Positions 1 to 8,769 of a DNA stretch of 64,000 bases are shown piece by piece. A program made the translations under genes and the position numbers. Under the pieces are notes generated by a model. It saw only the letters and a list, made by a program, of their open reading frames with translations, was not told the DNA's origin and made no database searches. The DNA is from Flavobacteriaceae bacterium (lineage in GTDB: Bacteria; Bacteroidota; Bacteroidia; Flavobacteriales; Flavobacteriaceae), in NCBI GenBank assembly GCA_018402385.1, contig JAGYJA010000004.1, forward strand, positions 124,001-188,000, written 5' to 3'. The first letter of the stretch is position 1, and every line of letters begins with the position of its first letter.

Positions 1-114
1 AAATAAGTATGGTGAAATGGCAATTAGTAGAATCACTAAACCACTACCAATAGTAAACTTTTTCTTACCCTTGTCTAGGGAGTTGTACGTTCGATACGTC
101 GATTTGTTGTTCAT
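1..114 (-). CDS. N-terminus of a membrane protein, cut by window edge
   Basis: On the minus strand an ATG at 112-114 opens a frame of 38 codons that runs off the left edge without a stop. It begins MNNKSTYRTYNSLDKG, is Lys/Arg rich for about 19 residues, and then enters a hydrophobic stretch (IGSGLVILLIAISPYLF), so it is an inner-membrane protein with its first helix at about residues 22-38. The start lies inside the preceding small lipoprotein gene in another frame (50-nt overlap), which suggests translational coupling. I do not recognise the family with confidence. The reading frame, basic-then-hydrophobic N-terminus and co-orientation with the genes upstream support it as real. Confidence 0.6.
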   Translation of the reverse strand, partial: MNNKSTYRTYNSLDKGKKKFTIGSGLVILLIAISPYLF

Positions 115-199
115 CAGAATCTATACTTTCCGGAGTACAAGATACAAATAATCCTGTAAAAAAGAGAGCAACAAATAACATTGCTTTTGACATTTTCAT
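65..199 (-). CDS. small lipoprotein, 44 aa
   Basis: A 44-codon frame from the ATG at 197-199 to a TAA at 65-67. It starts MKMSKAMLFVALFFTGLF and has a lipobox-like LFVSC, so lipidation would fall on Cys21; the mature peptide is only about 24 residues, acidic in the middle (ESIDSDEQQ) and ending in PRQG. A good Bacteroidota promoter lies about 20 nt upstream of the ATG. Function unknown; a surface or periplasmic anchored peptide is all that can be said. It could be expressed as the first gene of a unit with the membrane protein that begins within it. The ATG at 193-191 (M3) is an alternative start. Confidence 0.6.
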   Translation of the reverse strand: MKMSKAMLFVALFFTGLFVSCTPESIDSDEQQIDVSNVQLPRQG

Positions 200-227
200 A
201 ATATTAGTTTTTGTGAGGTTAATAGTA

Positions 228-263
228 CAAACCTATGTAAAAAAAACTAAAGTATTTCAAAAA
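228..263 (-). promoter_or_regulatory. promoter for the small lipoprotein gene
   Basis: Read on the minus strand, TTTTTG (258-263) and TAGGTTTG (228-235) match the Bacteroidota -33 (TTTG) and -7 (TAnnTTTG) boxes with about 22 nt between them. The -7 box is about 28 nt ahead of the ATG at 199. The rest of 200-392 shows nothing else I can name. Confidence 0.55.
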
Positions 264-392
264 GGTTTTCCGTATCTTAGTAAGTTATCTTATGACAATA
301 AAATTATGTGCTTGTTTTAATGTCGATTTGGGGTCTTAACTAAAAAAGGAATGGCGATAAAGCTAATGTTTATCTAAAAAGCGGGTATGTTA

Positions 393-818
393 TTAACTTG
401 TTACTTCTTCACCGGCAATGATTTTTAGGGTTCGTGTTCCGTCATTATTTTGGGTCAAAAAAATTTCATTTTTAATTTTTGGCAACAAATTAGAAATTTT
501 TTCTGGCCACTCAATTAAATTCCAATGAGTGTTATATAAGTATTCTTCAACTCCTATATCAAGCACCTCTTTTTCATCTTTTATTCTGTAAAAATCAAAA
601 TGATAAATTAGTTCTTCATTCACATTATACTCATTTACCAATGAAAAGGTGGGACTGCTCACTACACCGTGATATCCAAGTTGTTTTGTTATTTCTTTGA
701 TTAGAGTTGTCTTGCCTACGCCCATTGTTCCATAAAATAAAAGTGTCTTTCCAGAAACACTGGTGAGCACAGCTGTTGCAGCTTGAGGCAAGCTTGATAA
801 GTCGTAGGTATAGGTCAT
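393..818 (-). CDS. tsaE: tRNA t6A biosynthesis ATPase TsaE
   Basis: TsaE is the small ATPase that works with TsaB and TsaD to make N6-threonylcarbamoyladenosine at tRNA position 37. The 141-residue protein has the family's usual length. It carries a P-loop GTMGVGKTTL at about residues 31-40, the switch-like segment SSPTFSLVNEY near 54-64, and the DFYR and EWPE motifs (near 75 and 103) typical of TsaE. The gene is 39 nt downstream of porX on the same strand, a neighbourhood common in Flavobacteriia, so the two are probably cotranscribed. The start at 818 gives a standard N-terminus. No anomalies seen. Confidence 0.93.
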   Translation of the reverse strand: MTYTYDLSSLPQAATAVLTSVSGKTLLFYGTMGVGKTTLIKEITKQLGYHGVVSSPTFSLVNEYNVNEELIYHFDFYRIKDEKEVLDIGVEEYLYNTHWNLIEWPEKISNLLPKIKNEIFLTQNNDGTRTLKIIAGEEVTS

Positions 819-857
819 AACTTTGGGGTTACGAGCCCAAATATAATAAAAAAAACA

Positions 858-2407
858 TTATCTCGGGACTAATACTGCAAATGGAATAATCATTTCTTCT
901 AATGAGACACCACCATGCTGATAAGTATTTCTATAATAACTCACATAATGGTTATAATTATTTGGATAAGCAAAAAATAAATCTCCCTTTGCAAATATAA
1001 AGGAGCTGCTCATATTGATACTTGGCAGGTGAATGCTTTTTGGGTCCTTAGCAGCGAGCACATCCTTGTCTTCATAAGTCAAACTTTTTCCTGTTTTATA
1101 TCTTAAATTTAAGCTGGTATTTTTATCGCCAATGACTTTTGAAGGATTTTTCACATTGATTGTGCCGTGATCTGTTGTGATAATAAGTTTAAAACCCAGT
1201 TGTGCTGCTTGTTGTATTATTTCTAAAAGAGGGGAATTTTTAAACCAACTTTGAGTTAAAGACCTATAAGATTTGTCTGTGGATGCGAGTTCTTTGATAA
1301 CATCCATCTCAGTTTTTGCGTGAGAAATCATATCAACAAAATTATAAACCACAACAGTGAGGTCATTTTCTTTCTGCGTTTTGAAGTTTTCAACAAGTTT
1401 TCTCCCCTGCTTTAAACTTGAAATTTTAAAGTAATCGTAATTAATATTTTGACCTAGTCGTTTTAATTGTGCATCGAGAAACTCCTTTTCAAACATATTT
1501 TTTCCTCCTTCATCTGTATCATTTAACCACAAATCTGGATGCAGCTTATTCATATCATCTGGCATCAATCCGGAAAATATTGCATTTCGGGAATATTGAG
1601 TTGCTGTGGGTAAGATGCTAAAAAAAGCAGACTCATGTTCTTTTTATAAATACCCGAGAGTATGGGCTCAAAGGTTTTCCATTGGTCATATCGCAAATTA
1701 TCGATGACAACAAGAAGAGTGGGTTGACCTTTTGTCATTTGAGGGAGTATTTTTTCCCTGAAAAGTGTATGTGACATCACAGGAGCATTAGCATCTCTTT
1801 CAAACCATTTTGGATAATTTTTATCTATAAATTTACAGAATTGTGTATTGGCTTCAGATTTTTGAGATTCTAAAATTTCAAACATACCTGAGTCCTCAAT
1901 TTCTTCTAAACGGAGTTCCCAATAAAGTAATTTTTGATACAATTCTACCCAAGCTTCATAAGAATTAACAGAGGAGAGGTCCATAGCTATTTTTCTGAAC
2001 TCTTGCTGGTAGTTTGATGTAGTTTTTTGAGTAAGCAATCTGGAGTGATCCAGTGTTTTTTTGAGGCTTAATAAAATTTGATTTGGGTTTACAGGTTTAA
2101 TGAGATAATCTGCAATTTTTGAACCGATAGCTTCTTCCATTATATACTCTTCCTCACTTTTTGTAATCATCACAACGGGGAGATTGGCTTGTTTTTCTTT
2201 GATTTCATGAAGAGTTTCAATACCTGTTAGACCCGGCATATTTTCGTCAAGAAAAACAATATCAAAATTTTTATTTTCAATTTCTTCAAGCGCTTCCGTT
2301 CCGCTTTGAGCTTTGGTAACGATATAATTTTTTCCTTCCAAAAAAAGAATATGTGGTTTTAATAAATCAATTTCGTCATCAACCCAGAGTATATTTATCT
2401 TATTCAT
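858..2407 (-). CDS. porX: PorX: response regulator with PglZ domain (frameshifted)
   Basis: PorX is the cytoplasmic regulator of type IX secretion in Bacteroidota: a CheY-like receiver fused to a PglZ alkaline-phosphatase-like domain. The receiver is complete: acidic pair D10/D11, phospho-acceptor D54 (VFLDENMPG), T82 and K104. The PglZ part follows from about residue 155, with a metal-site-like VIDNLRYDQ and, after the break, TTDHGTINV. The frame is broken near 1603-1610: the first 280 codons end in an aberrant tail, and the rest is found 1 base out of frame from about 1600 down to 858. Adding one base restores a family-like path (YPTATQYSRNAIFSGLMP) with no other change, so I infer a one-base deletion, more likely a sequence error than real loss. 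tsaE follows 39 nt downstream. Confidence 0.88.
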
Positions 2408-2443
2408 TATGTCGGTCTTATTATTTTACTTATTTATATTCCT

Positions 2444-2451
2444 TATATTTG
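2444..2451 (+). promoter_or_regulatory. -7 box of promoter for the HD hydrolase gene
   Basis: TATATTTG matches the Bacteroidota -7 consensus TAnnTTTG and lies 22 nt ahead of the ATG at 2474. No clear -33 TTTG is seen at the expected distance. It sits in the 66-nt gap between the divergent porX and HD genes. Confidence 0.45.
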
Positions 2452-2473
2452 TGAGCCTTTTCGCAAAAGAACC

Positions 2474-3718
2474 ATGAAAACTGCTCATTTGAACACCCTG
2501 AAAAAGCTACACATTCTTAACGACCCAATTTACGGTTTTATTACCATACCAGATACGATTGTTTTTAAATTAGTAGAAGATCCTTTTTTTCAGAGATTGA
2601 GACGCATCAATCAAATGGGACTTTCATATTTGGTATATCCGGGTGCTAATCACACCCGTTTTCATCATGCACTTGGGTGTATGTTCTTGATGCAAAAAGC
2701 TGTCCAAGTATTGCGTTTTAAAGGGGTTTTAATTTCTGAAACTGAAGAAGAAGCACTTTACATTGCTATTTTACTGCACGATATTGGTCACGGTCCTTTT
2801 TCTCATGCTATGGAAAATAGTATTGTTGAAGGCATTTCTCATGAAGAAATTTCGCTTCACTTTATGGAATTGCTCAATAAAAAGTTTAACGGAAGATTAA
2901 CGCTTGCCATTCAAATTTTCAAAGGTTTACACGACAAAAAGTTTCTATGTCAATTGATTTCCGGACAACTTGATATGGATCGACTAGATTATTTGAAACG
3001 GGATAGTTTTTATGCAGGGACTCCTGAAGGCAATATCAACTCAGAACGTTTAATCACGATGCTTAATGTTGTTGATCATGAACTCGTCGTTGAAGAAAAA
3101 GGTGTCTATTCCATAGAAAAATTTATCATAGCCAGAAGATTTATGTATTGGCAGGTTTATTTGCATAAAACCGGAATAGTGGCAGAACAAATATTAGTAA
3201 ATATTTTAAAGAGAGCAAAGGAGCTTATTGAATCGGGAGAAGAATTACCTGCTACAGAATCACTGCTTTATTTTTTAAAAAACCAAATAAAAAATTCTGA
3301 TTTTGACGAGAAAACTTTAAATCTTTTTTCTGAATTAGACGATTATGATATTATTGCTTCCCTAAAACAATGGAAAAATTCTAAAGATTTTGTTTTAAAT
3401 AATTTATCAAAGCGCCTTTTAGATAGGGATTTATTAAAAATTAAATTGAAGGATAAACCTTTTAGTAAAGAGTTTATTGAGAAAAAAAGAAACAAACTCA
3501 TCAAAAAGTATGGTTTAACAAGTCAGGAAGTAAAGTATTTTTGTTTTACTGGTGTGATTACAAATTTGGCATACAGTGATACAAAAGAAAAAATAAAATT
3601 ATTAACCCAAAAAGGTAAAATCATTGATATCACTGATGTTAGTGAGCAAATCAATAGCAAGGCATTAACTAAATTAGTAACAAAACACTATCTATGTTAC
3701 CCAAAAAGTAAAGATTAG
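2474..3718 (+). CDS. HD-domain phosphohydrolase
   Basis: A 414-residue soluble metal-dependent phosphohydrolase of the dGTPase-like HD group (the YwfO/SAMHD1-type architecture). The signatures are the FHHALGC histidine pair at about residues 61-67, the HD doublet in LLHDIGHGPFSH near 100-111, and the late metal aspartate in MDRLDYLKRDSFY at about 167-179. Substrate is not readable; relatives hydrolyse deoxynucleoside triphosphates. The gene lies just upstream of lpxD, as in many flavobacteria, with a gap of 287 nt. Length and start are normal for the family. Confidence 0.85.
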   Translation: MKTAHLNTLKKLHILNDPIYGFITIPDTIVFKLVEDPFFQRLRRINQMGLSYLVYPGANHTRFHHALGCMFLMQKAVQVLRFKGVLISETEEEALYIAILLHDIGHGPFSHAMENSIVEGISHEEISLHFMELLNKKFNGRLTLAIQIFKGLHDKKFLCQLISGQLDMDRLDYLKRDSFYAGTPEGNINSERLITMLNVVDHELVVEEKGVYSIEKFIIARRFMYWQVYLHKTGIVAEQILVNILKRAKELIESGEELPATESLLYFLKNQIKNSDFDEKTLNLFSELDDYDIIASLKQWKNSKDFVLNNLSKRLLDRDLLKIKLKDKPFSKEFIEKKRNKLIKKYGLTSQEVKYFCFTGVITNLAYSDTKEKIKLLTQKGKIIDITDVSEQINSKALTKLVTKHYLCYPKSKD

Positions 3719-4005
3719 GCAGTTTCTAAGCCTTTTTTCCTATTTTTGCTTGAGGAAAAAGCTATGGTCTTGAGTTTGTAACTTTTTAAATTTTGATTTT
3801 ACTTTACTCAAAAAAAATGTACAAATTGATATAATAGCCCCGCTAATATTTGACACAGAATGGAATGGATGAGACGGTTTTTCCCCTGTTTTCGAATAAA
3901 ATAACTGTTAAAGACCTATGAAATTCCATAAAAAAGATTTTTTAACCAACCAATATGTTTTTTGGGCATTCCATCTGACCTGTTAAAAACAATAAAAAAG
4001 AACAG
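3719..4005 (+). promoter_or_regulatory. intergenic region with candidate promoter of the lpx cluster
   Basis: 287 nt without a credible gene. TATTTTTG at 3741-3748 fits the -7 consensus, with only TTTC where -33 TTTG is expected, and would give a leader of about 250 nt before lpxD. Frames on either strand here are short and look non-coding. Confidence 0.3.
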
Positions 4006-5031
4006 ATGAAATTTACAGCTTTACAAATTGCAAATATACTAGAGGGTGAAGTAGATGGAAACCCGGAAATTGAGGTTTCTAAACTTTCAAAAATAGAGGA
4101 GGGTGAATCTGGTTCTTTAACTTTTTTATCAAACCCTAAATACACTTCATATATCTATTCAACAGAGGCTTCCATCACTATTGTAGATAAAGCTTTTTCT
4201 CCTGAAGAAAAATTACAAACCACATTAATAAGAGTTGAAAATCCTTACAAAGCTTTTTCAAAACTTCTTGAATATTACAATATGGTGAAACTAAACAAAA
4301 CAGGAGTTGAAGAACCTGTTTTTTTATCCTCTTCAGCAAAACTGGGTCAAAACATTTATATGGGAGCATTTACTTATGTAGGTGACAATGTAAATATTGG
4401 TGACAATGTAAAAATTTTTCCGGGCGTCTATATTGGTGACAATGTAACTATTGGAAACAATGTTATAGTTTTTGCTGGTGCTAAAATATATTCAGAAACC
4501 AGTATTGGTAATGATTGTGTGATCCATAGCAGTGTTGTTCTAGGAGCTGACGGTTTTGGGTTTACACCAAATGAAAATGGTGAATATAAAAAAGTACCAC
4601 AAACTGGTAATGTGATTATTGAAGATTTTGTTGATATAGGAGCTGCAACAACCATAGATCGTGCAACTTTAGGATCTACAATAATAAGAAGAGGAGTAAA
4701 GCTGGATAATCAAATTCAAATTGCCCATAATGTTGAAATTGGTGAAAATACTGTAATCGCAGCTCAATCTGGAATTGCCGGCTCCACTAAAATTGGCAAA
4801 AACTGTATGATTGGTGGCCAAGTGGGATTTGCAGGACATTTAGTAATTGGCAATAATGTGAAAATTCAAGCACAAAGTGGTATTGGTAGAAACGTTAAAG
4901 ACAATGAAACCCTTCAGGGATCTCCTGCCTTGAACTATGGTGATTACAATAAAAGTTATGTGCATTTTAAAAATTTCCCAAAAATAATTGACAGATTAAA
5001 CACTATTGAAAAAAAGAATGGCAATGAATAA
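4006..5031 (+). CDS. lpxD: UDP-3-O-acylglucosamine N-acyltransferase LpxD
   Basis: LpxD adds the second hydroxyacyl chain, from acyl-ACP, to UDP-3-O-acyl-glucosamine in lipid A synthesis. The 341-residue protein has the N-terminal substrate-binding domain (about 1-100, with FLSNPKYTSYIYST) and then a left-handed beta-helix of many hexapeptide repeats (IGDNVNIGDNVKIFPG and so on). The catalytic His region LDNQIQIAHNVEIGENT lies at about 230-246, and the DRATLGST segment just before it is typical. It is the first gene of lpxD-lpxC/fabZ-lpxA-efp-lpxD2 and its stop overlaps the start of the next gene, showing translational coupling. Confidence 0.95.
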   Translation: MKFTALQIANILEGEVDGNPEIEVSKLSKIEEGESGSLTFLSNPKYTSYIYSTEASITIVDKAFSPEEKLQTTLIRVENPYKAFSKLLEYYNMVKLNKTGVEEPVFLSSSAKLGQNIYMGAFTYVGDNVNIGDNVKIFPGVYIGDNVTIGNNVIVFAGAKIYSETSIGNDCVIHSSVVLGADGFGFTPNENGEYKKVPQTGNVIIEDFVDIGAATTIDRATLGSTIIRRGVKLDNQIQIAHNVEIGENTVIAAQSGIAGSTKIGKNCMIGGQVGFAGHLVIGNNVKIQAQSGIGRNVKDNETLQGSPALNYGDYNKSYVHFKNFPKIIDRLNTIEKKNGNE

Positions 5032-6430
5032 TTGTATTGCAAGGCAACGCACACTAGCAAAAGAAGTTTCCCTTACAGGTGTGGGACTTCACACAGGTAA
5101 AGAAGTTACTCTTACTTTAAAACCTGCACCCATCAATTATGGGTATGCATTTATTCGAACTGACTTAGAAGGAAGTCCGGTGATTGAAGCAGATGCAAAC
5201 TATGTAGTAAATACGCAACGGGGAACAAATCTTGAAAAAAGAGGTGTTAAAATTAACACTTCAGAACACGTCTTAGCCGCTCTTGTGGGAATGGAAGTGG
5301 ACAATTGTATTTTAGAACTTAATGCGCCTGAACCACCCATTATGGACGGTTCATCAAAATTCTTTGTAGATGCAATTGAAAGAACTGGTATTATTGAACA
5401 GGAAGCACCTAGAGAAGAATACATAGTTAAGGATGTGATTTCTTATGTTGATGAAGAAACCGGAAGTGAGATTATTGTCATGCCTGCAGATGAATATCAA
5501 GTAACCACTATGGTTGACTTTGGCACTAAAGTGCTGGGCACTCAAAATGCGACACTTAAGAAATTGTCAGATTTTAAAGACGAAATTTCAGATTCTAGAA
5601 CATTTAGCTTTTTACACGAGATAGAAATGCTTCTGGAACACGGCCTTATAAAAGGTGGTGACTTAAACAATGCTATTGTATATGTAGATAAAGAATTGTC
5701 TCCTGCCACCATGGAAAAATTGAAAGATGCATTTAAGAAAGACTCCATATCTGTGAAACCAAATGGAATTTTGGATAACCTTACACTGCATCACCCCAAT
5801 GAAGCCGCTCGGCATAAACTCCTTGATGTCATTGGTGATTTGGCTCTCATTGGCACCAGAATACGAGGAAAAGTGATTGCAAATAAACCAGGCCATCAGG
5901 TGAATACACAGTTTGCAAAAAAACTATCTAAATTAATTAAAATCGAAAAGCGCAATAATATTCCAAAATATGATTTATCGCAAACACCATTAATGGATGT
6001 AAATCAAATAATGGAGATGTTACCCCACCGACCACCATTCCTCCTGGTTGATAAAATTTTGGAACTATCTGATAGTCATGTCGTTGGTATTAAGAATGTC
6101 ACAATGAATGAACCCTATTTTGTGGGCCATTTCCCGGGAGCTCCAGTTATGCCAGGTGTTCTTATCGTTGAAGCTATGGCACAGACAGGAGGAATCTTAG
6201 CCTTAAGTACAGTACCAGACCCTGAAAATTACCTCACTTTTTTTATGAAAATTAATAATGTGAAGTTTAAACAACAAGTCTTACCGGGAGATACTTTGGT
6301 GTTTAAATTAGAACTAATTACACCCATAAGGCGAGGAATTGTTCATATGCAAGGAAATGCCTATGCAAATGACAGACTTGTAAGTGAAGCCGAATTAATG
6401 GCACAAATCGTAAAAACAAAAGAACAATAA
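5018..6430 (+). CDS. lpxC: LpxC-FabZ fusion: deacetylase plus hydroxyacyl-ACP dehydratase
   Basis: A bifunctional protein of about 470 residues. The N-terminal 310 residues are LpxC, the Zn deacetylase committing step of lipid A synthesis: LTGVGLHTGKEV near the start, the EHVLAAL Zn histidine, PIMDGSSKFF, and the HKLLDVIGDLAL Zn site. The C-terminal 150 residues are FabZ, the hot-dog-fold dehydratase of fatty-acid elongation, with LPHRPPFLLVDK and the active-site HFPGAPVMPGVLIVEAMAQ. The fusion is standard in Bacteroidota and links the shared 3-hydroxyacyl-ACP pool of the two pathways. An ATG at 5018 or 5024 gives the family-like start and overlaps the lpxD stop; a TTG at 5006 would add four residues. 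The stop shares one base with the lpxA ATG. Confidence 0.95.
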   Translation: MAMNNCIARQRTLAKEVSLTGVGLHTGKEVTLTLKPAPINYGYAFIRTDLEGSPVIEADANYVVNTQRGTNLEKRGVKINTSEHVLAALVGMEVDNCILELNAPEPPIMDGSSKFFVDAIERTGIIEQEAPREEYIVKDVISYVDEETGSEIIVMPADEYQVTTMVDFGTKVLGTQNATLKKLSDFKDEISDSRTFSFLHEIEMLLEHGLIKGGDLNNAIVYVDKELSPATMEKLKDAFKKDSISVKPNGILDNLTLHHPNEAARHKLLDVIGDLALIGTRIRGKVIANKPGHQVNTQFAKKLSKLIKIEKRNNIPKYDLSQTPLMDVNQIMEMLPHRPPFLLVDKILELSDSHVVGIKNVTMNEPYFVGHFPGAPVMPGVLIVEAMAQTGGILALSTVPDPENYLTFFMKINNVKFKQQVLPGDTLVFKLELITPIRRGIVHMQGNAYANDRLVSEAELMAQIVKTKEQ

Positions 6431-7215
6431 TGAATCAACCCCTAGCATATGTCCACCCAGGCGCAAAAATCGCAAAAAATGTGGTTATCGAGCCTTTCAC
6501 AACTATTCACAATAATGTTATCATTGGCGAAGGTACATGGATAGGTTCAAACGTAACCATTATGGAAGGAGCGCGCATTGGTAAAAACTGTAATATTTTT
6601 CCCGGTGCTGTAATATCAGCAATACCACAGGATTTAAAATTTCAAGACGAAGATACTACTGTCGAAATTGGAGATGGTACTACCATTCGTGAATTTGTAA
6701 CAATAAACCGAGGAACAGTTGACAGGATGAAAACCGTTGTTGGAAAAAACTGTTGGATTATGGCATATTGCCACATCGCTCATGACTGCATCGTGGGTGA
6801 CAACTGTATCTTCTCAAATAATAGTACTCTGGCCGGTCATATCACAGTGGGAGATCATGTTGTTTTAGCCGGTATGGCTGCTATACAACAGTTTTGTATG
6901 ATTGGAAGTCACGCATTTGTTACCGGTGGCTCCCTAGTACGAAAAGATGTTCCGCCATTTGTAAAAGCCGGAAGAGAACCACTTTCTTATGTGGGAATCA
7001 ATTCAATTGGACTCAGAAGAAGAGGCTTTAGCACAGAAAAAATTAGGGAAATACAAAATATTTACAGAATCCTGTACCAAAAAAATTACAACAACACTCA
7101 AGCTGCTGATATCATAGAGGCAGAAATGGAAGCCACTCCTGAAAGAGATGAAATACTTCAGTTTATAAAAAATTCACAACGTGGCATTATGAAAGGCTAC
7201 GTTAGTTCTATTTAA
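6430..7215 (+). CDS. lpxA: UDP-GlcNAc O-acyltransferase LpxA
   Basis: LpxA performs the first, reversible acylation of UDP-GlcNAc in lipid A synthesis in the cytoplasm. At 261 residues it has the usual length, with hexapeptide-repeat beta-helix from residue 1 to about 185, the catalytic histidine region IMAYCHIAHDCIVGDNC near residue 116-132, and the C-terminal helical domain (SIGLRRRGFSTEKIREIQ). It starts directly at the stop of lpxC-fabZ with one shared base, so all three lpx genes are translationally linked. No anomalies. Confidence 0.95.
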   Translation: MNQPLAYVHPGAKIAKNVVIEPFTTIHNNVIIGEGTWIGSNVTIMEGARIGKNCNIFPGAVISAIPQDLKFQDEDTTVEIGDGTTIREFVTINRGTVDRMKTVVGKNCWIMAYCHIAHDCIVGDNCIFSNNSTLAGHITVGDHVVLAGMAAIQQFCMIGSHAFVTGGSLVRKDVPPFVKAGREPLSYVGINSIGLRRRGFSTEKIREIQNIYRILYQKNYNNTQAADIIEAEMEATPERDEILQFIKNSQRGIMKGYVSSI

Positions 7216-7243
7216 TTTAATCATTCAATTTAGCATTTAAATT

Positions 7244-7810
7244 ATGGCAACAACATCAGATATTCGCAACGGGCTATGTATAAAATACAACCATGACATC
7301 TATAAAGTGATCGAGTTTCTTCACGTAAAACCAGGTAAAGGGCCTGCTTTTGTAAGAACAAAATTAAAAAGTGTAACTAACGGAAAAGTAGTTGATAACA
7401 CCTTTTCTGCAGGTCATAAAATAGAAGAAGTCAAAGTCATCACAAATAAATATCAGTATTTATACAACGATGCAGATTTTTATCATTTTATGGAAACAGA
7501 AGACTTCTCACAAATTCAATTAAAAGAAACCGCTCTTGATAATCCGGGCTTACTTAAAGAAGGCGAAGTAGTAACTATATTGATTAATACTGAAGACAAT
7601 ATGCCTCTTTCAGTTGAAATGCCCGCAAGTGTGATTTTGGAGGTTATAGCAACTGAGCCAGGTGTTAAAGGAAATACAGCAACAAACGCCACAAAGCCTG
7701 CCACTGTTGAAACAGGAGCAATCATAAACGTCCCGTTATTTATCAACGAAGGTGATAAAATTAAAGTAGAAACTGAAAAAGGAACATACAAAGAAAGAGT
7801 AAAAGAATAA
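7244..7810 (+). CDS. efp: translation elongation factor P
   Basis: EF-P binds stalled ribosomes between the P and E sites and rescues peptide-bond formation at proline runs. The 188-residue protein has the KOW-like domain I, with the tip loop KPGKGPAF whose lysine (K32) is the usual contact or modification site, then two OB domains ending in GTYKERV. It is 28 nt after lpxA and 12 nt before the second LpxD-like gene. The coupling of efp to lipid A genes is a recurrent flavobacterial arrangement. Confidence 0.95.
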   Translation: MATTSDIRNGLCIKYNHDIYKVIEFLHVKPGKGPAFVRTKLKSVTNGKVVDNTFSAGHKIEEVKVITNKYQYLYNDADFYHFMETEDFSQIQLKETALDNPGLLKEGEVVTILINTEDNMPLSVEMPASVILEVIATEPGVKGNTATNATKPATVETGAIINVPLFINEGDKIKVETEKGTYKERVKE

Positions 7811-7822
7811 ATAGCAACATAC

Positions 7823-8764
7823 ATGAAATTCAATCCTGCTCAGACCCTTGAACAAATTGCCAGAATTATTGATTGTAATTATGTGGGCGATGCTGATTTT
7901 CCTGTTTTAGGAATGAATGAAATTCACGTGGTTGAACCGGGAGACATTGTTTTTGTTGATCATCCAAAATATTATGACAAAGCCTTAACTTCAGCTGCTA
8001 CCATCGTTTTAATTAACAAGCAAGTGGAATGTCCTGAAGGAAAAGCACTTTTAATTTCAGATGATCCTTTCAGGGATTTTAATATGCTTACCATCCACTT
8101 TAACCCTTTTATTGCATCAAAAGAATCGATTTCCCCATCTGCACAAATTGGTGAAGGGACCGTGGTTCAGCCAAATGTGTTTATTGGAAACAATGTTAAA
8201 ATCGGAAAAAACTGTTTGATCCACTCCAATGTTTCCATTTATGACAATACAATAATTGGAGATCATGTCACTATTCACGCCAGTTCTATTTTGGGTTCAG
8301 ATGCCTTTTATTACAAAAATCGGCCGGAAGGATTTGATAAATTGATTAGCGGTGGTCGGGTAGTGATTAAAAACCACGTTGACATAGGTGCAGCATGTAC
8401 TATTGATAAAGGCGTGACAGGCGACACCACCATTGGTGAAGGAACAAAAATTGACAATCAGGTACATGTGGGCCACGACACTGTGATCGGAAAAAAATGC
8501 CTTATTGCATCCCAAACAGGAATTGCCGGCTGTGTAATTATTGAAGACGAAGTCACACTATGGGGTCAAGTGGGTGTCACCAGTGGTATAACCATTGGTA
8601 AAAAGGCTATAATATCGGCACAATCGGGCATAAGCAAATCATTAGAGGGAGGGAAGTCCTACTTTGGTACACCAGCAGATGACTTTCGATCAAAATACAA
8701 AGAAATTGCCTCCATCAGGCTAATCCCTGCAATTCTAGAGGATATTAAAAATTTAAAAAAGTAA
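7823..8764 (+). CDS. second LpxD-like acyltransferase
   Basis: A 313-residue paralogue of the lpxD at 4.0-5.0 kb. It has the same order: N-terminal domain with the VFVDHPKYYDKAL segment, hexapeptide-repeat beta-helix from about residue 105, and a KIDNQVHVGHDTVIGKKC block containing the LpxD-type catalytic histidine. It is about 28 residues shorter and lacks the long C-terminal tail of the first copy. Family knowledge suggests an N- or O-acyltransferase using acyl-ACP; whether it makes lipid A with other chain specificity, or another sugar such as an O-antigen amino sugar, cannot be read. It follows efp by 12 nt in the same operon. Confidence 0.85.
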   Translation: MKFNPAQTLEQIARIIDCNYVGDADFPVLGMNEIHVVEPGDIVFVDHPKYYDKALTSAATIVLINKQVECPEGKALLISDDPFRDFNMLTIHFNPFIASKESISPSAQIGEGTVVQPNVFIGNNVKIGKNCLIHSNVSIYDNTIIGDHVTIHASSILGSDAFYYKNRPEGFDKLISGGRVVIKNHVDIGAACTIDKGVTGDTTIGEGTKIDNQVHVGHDTVIGKKCLIASQTGIAGCVIIEDEVTLWGQVGVTSGITIGKKAIISAQSGISKSLEGGKSYFGTPADDFRSKYKEIASIRLIPAILEDIKNLKK

Positions 8765-8769
8765 AAAAT

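Noticed and set aside
3942-5896. Antisense frames of 60-77 codons opposite lpxD and lpxC-fabZ
   Set aside because: They lie opposite strongly conserved coding sequence, have low-complexity products and no start context; shadows.
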